A DNA stretch of 64,000 bases from Hysterium pulicare CBS 123377. Taxonomy: Eukaryota > Ascomycota > Dothideomycetes > Hysteriales > Hysteriaceae. Below the pieces are notes generated by a model. It worked only from the letters and a program-made list of their open reading frames with translations, was not told where the DNA came from and searched no databases. Location: positions 1 through 64,000 of the forward strand of contig AJFK01001064.1 of assembly GCA_000467715.1 (NCBI GenBank), read 5' to 3'. Made by a program: the position numbers and the translations under genes. Of the stretch, positions 58,371 to 64,000 are shown piece after piece; the stretch's first letter is position 1; each line of letters starts with the position of its first letter.

Positions 58371-59142
58371 CGCTTACCTCTACGGCACACCTCCAAGAGT
58401 CGAGTCTCTCTGTGACGCTCCCACTCACGGCACCGAGTTCAGAGTCGGCACTCAAAGACCGAGCAGGTCTCTGGCCTCCGCAACGCGAACCCGACAAATT
58501 TCTGATAATCGTTGGTCGAAGAAACAGTTGGGCATGCTACGTGATGCGATGGATAAGTCTGGTGGTTTTAGCTTCAGCCAGCTAAGTGAGGACGTCAGGA
58601 GGAGGTTACCTAGGTAAAAGGACATCGGTCTAGACTCGACATCAATTGGGCAAAAATGGTTGTTTGAGTACGAGAAAATTGGAAAAGAGTCAGGAAGGTA
58701 CTCCGAGGAGCAAAGTGCTACAATTGTTGCAGCTATTGTCAAATCTGGCTTCAAGTCGTTTCCTAACGCCGATAAGTCACTTGATACGGATCTTCTTGAT
58801 AAAGTCCCTCGCACGATGCATAGTCTTTGCAACAAGTGGCGGATGGGACTTGGAAAGCTCCAGCGCACATCCGAACCCAAGAGGGCAAAGTTAACAAAGT
58901 TAACTTGGATCCAACTCGACCACATCATCACAGCAGTCAGGGCTGGTGCCCGTCTAGAAGAACCTTCCGACACTGATCTCGAGAAGCTCCTCAGTCTTTT
59001 TGGTGATGGAGGGTCCAGGGACGCCATGCTAATATCTGGCGCAAGATTAGCCGTGGTGCATACTCGCCTGACCGACAGGACGGACCACTTATCGTCACTG
59101 TCTATCCTTCCGATCTCCGGCCACCTACTGCTGCAATTCTAG
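58370..59142 (+). pseudogene. Myb/SANT-like DNA-binding gene fragment with an in-frame stop
   Basis: A plus-strand frame carries two or three helix-rich units of Myb/SANT type. The first begins NRWSKKQLGMLRDAMDKSGG and ends IGQKWLFEYEKI; the second runs from YSEEQSATIVAAIVKSGF to KVPRTMHSLCNKWRM; a third starts LTWIQLDHIITAVRAGA. In each, a tryptophan or aromatic residue opens the unit, and the first two close in a K/R-W pattern. A TAA at 58615-58617 interrupts the first unit in frame, with no plausible intron around it. No upstream start or signal was found, and the tail after about 59030 loses resemblance. It is likely a decayed or strongly diverged DNA-binding gene; a complete family assignment is not possible. 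Confidence 0.45.
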
Positions 59143-60318
59143 CTGCCAAAAAGCGCTTTCTACTCGGAAGCAACAGCCTCACCGGACGCTTGAATCCCAC
59201 GGTCCCGACTCTCACTATTTATCGTTGCAGTAGCAGGGATGATGAAGAGTCATATACAAGTGGAGGTACAATTCCGCTTGCCAACGCCATCGTACTGAGC
59301 AAGCATTTCGTGACTTCGGACTGCCTGTTCCAGCGACTCCAGCCGATCGGGTTTTCTGCCTTGGACCAACGATGTCCAGCCGAAAGGACTGGCGTTATGA
59401 AGGCAGATACAAGAAGGCATTGACTCCACTCCGGGTCAAGATCTTAATCCCCGAAATGACGCTACTCATTATCGGCATTGATGGCCTGGCTACTACTTGG
59501 CGGAACCTCCTAATCATCTCACAATGATCGCCAAAGACGAAGATTACACTTGTCTTCATGGTTGAATTTGGTCAAATTGCAAAACCTGCAGATCCGCTTC
59601 TACGTTACTTTTCTGCGTCTCGGACAGGTTCTTTTATCCATGGAATCTTCTCTCTAGATAACCTTGTTAAAGAATATAGCTCCGCTCTAGGTCTCTCTGC
59701 TCCGAGCTCGATTATAGGACCATCTACAGTTCTCTCAGGTTCCTCTGCTCCGGACTCTGCCCCATTTCTTTAATCGCATGAACGACTGGAAGGAGAACCG
59801 TAACTCCGTCACTAATAGCCGTTTGCAAATCAATACTGTGGACCGGAATACCATGGCCAGGCGGTCATTGTGGTGGCGCCTTAATCAGCATGAATGCCCT
59901 TACTGTTTGTTTCGGGGGCTTAGTCTAGCTGCTCTTAAACCCCACATCTCTTCCGTCCATCCTATTAACGAGCCTCTATGGCTATATTCTATGTGCTCTG
60001 CGATGCTTCTATGTTCCTTTATGTATGCCTTTTATTTGAGAGTATACTTTGAACTTTTTCTTCTGTTCATGTAATATTTTATTTTAATGGGATTTTCCTA
60101 CTTAAGGGTATACTTCGGACCCTTTCTCCCGTTCATGTATTCGTTCTATACTAATGAAATACTTCTGCTTAAGAGGATACTTGAGACGTTTTCTATTCAT
60201 TCTTCAGTGTACTTTAGTTATGACTTTGTTCTAGTATCCCGATTTCAATCTTTATCTCTGCGGCGGTCTTCAGATACATATGTCAAACGCAAGCTAATCC
60301 GTCCCGCCACGAGCAAAT
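59143..60318. other. relic-like stretch with a lone C2H2 finger frame
   Basis: About 1.2 kb. A frame at 59778-60074 on the plus strand includes HECPYCLFRGLSLAALKPHI then SSVH, a good C2H2 zinc-finger pattern, but no start context or neighbouring exon supports a full gene. It may belong with the Myb-like fragment to one decayed locus. Confidence 0.4.
60035..60215. repeat. three degenerate tandem copies of a roughly 75 bp unit
   Basis: Three successive copies resemble one another: each contains a GTATACTT or GATACTT core, then a TTTCTCCCGTTCATGT-like stretch. They begin near 60038, 60105 and 60172. The copies are AT-rich and diverged. Confidence 0.6.
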
Positions 60319-61428
60319 TCAGGACTCAAAATCCATCCCAAACTCACAGCCCACATACCTCTCCGGACCCACCATCTCCGCAACCCTCCTACTAATCGGA
60401 TCCGTCGTCAGGATGCCTCCAGAGAAAGGATCAACGACCACAAATCGCCACTGCCGATCTTACAGCTCCTGCATCTCCCTTTCCTTCAAGACATCCTCTT
60501 TTCTTTGCTCGTCTAAACTAGAAAGACCGCCGTCTCTGATCGGGTCGCAGAGAATGCCAGCTGGGCCGTTGTTAGGGAGGGTTAGGTCCGCGACGATTTG
60601 TCTTACAGGGATGTTGGGTGAGTATGTGATGATTAAGGTACCGGCATCGATAGCGAGGAAGCCTCTCGGGTCTTCGAGGACTGTGATGGGGAAATTGCGC
60701 GTTAGTGAGGGTGAAGCGAGGATGGTTTTGTCGGATTCTGTGTATCACGGATATTGGGCGAAGATTTGGATGGTGGGCTGGCTTGATCCGCTGTTGCTTT
60801 CGCTGACTGTCTGCCACGCCTCTTCTCCGCGCTTGAGGTTTCTGTCTCCGGATTACTTCGCCGTAAGCGTCTCGGCGATTGCAATGGCCGCGTGATGTTG
60901 TAAGAGGCAGCCGGGGTGATCGCTCAAGGAACCAGGTCCGAAACACACGATCTTCTGAACCCTCGCGGTGGATGTGGCATGTTTTTACAAATGCGAGATT
61001 AAGGTCTTATACTCCATACCATGTCGCCATTTCTCGCCACGTTCCACAAATTCAGCGCTAAGTGCTTCGACGTCGGGATCGAAATCGTCGTCGATCTTAA
61101 CCGCGAACCTGATCGATACAGGAACTTTATGGTCAGATTTGTGCGATTCGTCGCTGTTGGCGAGGTCTTGCTAGCGGCTATAGGACACATATCGTTGATA
61201 TTTGAACTGGTCTGACGCTATGAGCACGCTGTGAGGCCCTTCTATTGCCATCTTCAGCACTTCTTCGCATGTCGTGGCATACTGGTATGGATTGCTGTAG
61301 ATGTCTGGCAACGTTATGGGCTCGCCGTTGGCTTTGGTCAATTTTCGATCCACTTCTTCGAGGAGAGCGCGTGTGAAGATCGGCCTGCCTCCGGTCTCTT
61401 CTTCTAGGAGTTCGAGGTCGCTAGGCAT
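60319..61428 (-). pseudogene. SRR1-like gene with five in-frame stop codons, 369 codons
   Basis: From the ATG at 61428 (MPSDLELLEEETGGRPIF) one frame runs 370 codons to a TGA at 60319 without any shift, and its translation carries the SRR1 domain throughout: QKIVCFGPGSLSDHPGC, LLQHHAAIAIAETL, QPTIQIFAQYP, YTESDKTILA, FPITVLEDPRGFLAIDAGTL and ITYSPNIPVRQIVADL. The frame is interrupted at 61171-61173 (TAG), 60985-60987 (TAA), 60853-60855 (TAA), 60745-60747 (TGA) and 60460-60462 (TAA). None can be removed by a plausible intron. All are explainable as C-to-T or G-to-A transitions, as produced by RIP or cytosine deamination. SRR1 proteins act in circadian and stress pathways in plants and yeast (Ber1). 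This copy should be non-functional unless stops are read through. Confidence 0.8.
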
Positions 61429-62641
61429 TTTTGGATAATGCGATAGCCGGGCTTTGGAAAATTCATAGATCGTGAAGCTGTAAAAGAATATGGAGAGTTT
61501 TGACGTAGGAGAATAAAAATATTCATATTTAGAATTGAGAAGAATGAATGATATAGATGAAGTGAGGGTATTTCCGTGACGTTGCTTACGGCATTTCTGA
61601 AAGACTAGTATTGGTTGATATGTACTTTCACTGGTATTAAGCCTAGTACAGTTGAAGAAGATATGAAAGAGCCAGTCACTTAACAATGGTAGCCGTGACC
61701 TGGAAGTCTATACAGCATGCCCGTGACATGGTCCCAAGCTCATCTTCGATATCCGGTATGAGCCGACTTCAGACCTTCTCTGAAACTACAGAAAACCCAG
61801 CACCACCTTATCGTAGCCAAGGTTGCGACCCAAGATTAGAAGCAAGTTTAGGGCACGAGAGAGCTCAATAGCTGGATGTCGACCATTTCGGGTCCGAAAA
61901 CGGGTTCGTCGAATTGAAGAATAGCGGTATGAACAATGATAAGCAGTTTTGAGCCTAGAACTCTCAGGTACGTACACGTGTCATATCCTTGTGTGGAGGA
62001 GGATTCAGTCTCGTTTGGGGCTCAAGAGGTCAAACATGGGCTTGGAAGGATCAAGTTTGATGCTTTGACCACGGTAAGTTTCGTGCTGCAAACCCCACGA
62101 ACAGCAGTTCGCAAGGAAGTCTGATATGGATGGGGGTTCAGTGGGGCAGTAGGTACTATTCCTTGATGCCAGCTCTCCTGCCCAGCGAAGTGATCGAGCG
62201 AAATTCAAGTTGTCGCGAAATAATTGTTCCCAATCCTCTAGGAGGCTGAGGACGGAAGTCTGCCTCGCGAGCTTGATCCATCGAGTACGGCGCAGTGGTG
62301 CTTGGTGAAATTGCCTTAGGTTTCGAGGGAACGAGAGGAGGTCTTTAACAAAACCAATTTGAAGCAAGGTGATGCATGGCTGAAAACTCTGCTAAGCTCC
62401 TTTGGCTCTAGTACGTGGGATGCGACCAATCGGCATGGACCAACATCTTGGCTATCCTGAGGACGCAGCTCGGCCTCTTTGGGGGCTTGTTCGAGACAAT
62501 AATTACTTGAAGTAAAAAAGAATGGGAATCGCCCTGATATTATTTGGTTTTCGTGTTATTCAACGTGCGAGTCAGCCAATTTTCGTCTCTCTTTAATTGA
62601 TGATCCGTCGTTGAATTGGCTTAAGAGCCTCAATCATTACC
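61429..62641. other. intergenic with one unassigned open frame
   Basis: About 1.2 kb between the divergent SRR1-like and cysteine-rich membrane protein genes. A minus-strand frame at 62005-62367 has protein-like composition (LEDWEQLFRDNLNFARSLRW) but no recognised family, start context or splice partner. It may be the end of an unknown gene or a relic. Confidence 0.4.
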
Positions 62642-63726
62642 ATGATTTACTCTCTATGGCCATTTTATATCACATTCTTTTCGATGAGCATATCGCTTCT
62701 TGTCCACAGCGAAACATACACCGATGAATCCTGCAAAGCGGTTGTTACCTCAATGGGAGCATGCGCCAAGCGATGGGATAGCATTCGTCAGAACTGCACA
62801 AAAGGAATTACAATTAACACTCGATGGCCGGGACCATGCGAATGCTCTTATTTCGCCAAGTACGTGAGGTCCGGGTAGAAAGTCCATGTCTCCGTCCTTG
62901 TACTTTTGCTTTAAATGTCCACTACCTAGATCTTCACAAGTGGTAGCTGAAGATGTGAACATTATAGGCAGAAGTACTAAGCGGGCTCTGGCAGTAACAA
63001 ACTCTCTTTTTGAAGATTAGGCTAATTATACTCTCACCTTCAGCGACCTCCCTTGTTTTGATGAGCAGGCGTTTTGTGCGCATCAGGTGTGGACTCAGGG
63101 ACGTTATCTTAAACAAAATGGTTGAGCTTTACTAACCTCCTCTCTAGGTACCTCAATGGTTTCGGGACGGTGTGACCTCCTGCATAGCAAAGGACGCCCA
63201 ATATACAATTAGAGCCTCTTTAGGCACTTGGCAGAATCCTTTCACAATAAAAGGGCTCGCGGGGAATGCCACGGCCATCGTTTCCAGTAACCAAACGACA
63301 TTGACGGCCCGTCCAGCCTCGATTCCGACTGGCGCAATCGCTTCAACTACAGTAAGTGTCACTTTGCCGACACTCACGCCGTCCGCGACAAGCACTCCTT
63401 CTGCTGTGGGGACAAATTCGAGCAAGCTCTCAACTGTAGCGAGTGCGGGAATCGCAACCGGGTTTTTTGTCGGAGCAATGTCTATGATTGGTGGGGCCAT
63501 CTATTCGGTGCGAAGATATCGGACGAAGAAGTCAAAGGCGAAGAAGATCGTAGAGGATCATGATAGAGCGGAATCGGTGATTTATGAGAGACCTGGACAC
63601 ATTGTCGAAGCAAATGGTCGAGGAGTTACGCATGAAATGGAAGGAGAGAAAGGTATTGAATTGGAGAGCCCGATACGATTTGTTGAACTGTCGGGGAGGA
63701 AAAGTGATATTGATGTTGTAGTATGA
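62642..63726 (+). CDS. cysteine-rich single-pass membrane protein, 279 aa
   Basis: Three exons, 62642-62859, 63044-63086 and 63148-63726, join in phase. The second intron (61 bp) has a clear CTAAC branch site and CTCTAG acceptor; the first is 184 bp. Residues 1-23 (MIYSLWPFYITFFSMSISLL) form a signal peptide. The ectodomain contains cysteine pairs (ESCKAVVTSMGACAKRW, NCTKG, GPCECSYF, NDLPCFDEQAFCAHQ, GVTSCIAKDAQYT), several sequons and a Ser/Thr stalk. A membrane segment at about residues 183-207 (GIATGFFVGAMSMIGGAIYSV) is followed by a strongly basic stop-transfer (RRYRTKKSKAKK) and an acidic cytoplasmic tail. The layout suggests a cell-surface sensor or adhesin-like protein; no named family is recognised. 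Confidence 0.75.
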
Positions 63727-64000
63727 GTAGTTGATAAAGAATATATTGGGGAAGCTTAACTTGCTTGGCCCGTGCGTCTATCAGGGCGCGCTGCACCTCG
63801 GGTTACTCTTTCAAGGTTCCCCTCGTCTTTGCAATTGAACGTGTGCAAAGGTCGAATACAATTTTACCACGAGGGGCATATCATAGAATCGTCATTTCAA
63901 GTGTATTAGTTCAGTTGTGGAACCAGACTGCCGCGGCCGATAAGGAAGAAAATTCGGAAAAAGGAACGTTCATCTGATTTTCACACCACAATCCAGCCAA
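63727..64000. other. 3' flank at window edge
   Basis: Downstream of the membrane protein stop to the window end; nothing recognisable. Confidence 0.4.

Noticed and set aside
62005-62367. 120-codon minus-strand frame upstream of the SRR1-like gene
   Set aside because: Composition is protein-like but no family is recognised and no start or splice signals place it in a gene; mentioned only as an unassigned frame.
1-64000. Search for rRNA, tRNA, CRISPR arrays, LTR elements and PKS/NRPS backbones
   Set aside because: None could be recognised by eye; absence is not proven without a computed search.

Overview
This window is nuclear DNA of a filamentous ascomycete fungus. Genes are carried by exons joined through short GT-AG introns (mostly 48-90 bp, several with a visible CTAAC-type branch site). 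The protein families are typical of Pezizomycotina: DUF6536 membrane protein, CAP59/GT69, fungal STAND-type N-terminal domains, FATP and DUR3. TA-rich tracts and C-to-T-type nonsense codons look like repeat-induced point mutation (RIP). Placement in Leotiomycetes is only an impression from the gene families; no marker gene is present.

Layout. 0-13 kb: a truncated DUF6536 membrane protein, an aromatic-ring FAD hydroxylase, a Nudix ADP-ribose pyrophosphatase, an RCC1-like propeller, a small helical protein and an uncharacterised GDVD-motif protein. 13-24.5 kb: a gene-poor stretch with a repeat-tailed secreted protein (model partial), a decayed FAD monooxygenase, a CAP59-type mannosyltransferase and a large membrane protein with one in-frame stop, followed by a TA-rich, RIP-like tract with a GA-rich polypurine run. 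24.5-31 kb: DUF3237 protein, secreted beta-propeller (SMP-30-like), salicylate-hydroxylase-like monooxygenase and a DAO-type oxidoreductase, a plausible small catabolic or secondary-metabolism group. 32-38 kb: two neighbouring genes with STAND-type N-terminal helical domains, one carrying two LIM domains, the other a ubiquitin-like domain, a zinc-binding cluster and ankyrin repeats; then a CapA/PGA_cap metallophosphatase. 39.5-54.6 kb: DUR3 urea transporter, cytochrome P450, an F-box-like protein, a second P450, a MITE, an HHxxxDG acyltransferase and a FATP acyl-CoA synthetase. Apart from the F-box-like gene these are all on the minus strand and could be a biosynthetic group without a PKS or NRPS backbone. 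55-64 kb: a secreted PEBP-like, apparently GPI-anchored protein, a Myb-like gene fragment among repeats, an SRR1-like gene carrying five in-frame stops with no frameshift, and a cysteine-rich single-pass membrane protein.

Exon joins were worked out by hand from splice signals and reading phase. Where every join kept phase the model is given as firm; otherwise the doubt is stated. No transcript or database evidence was available.
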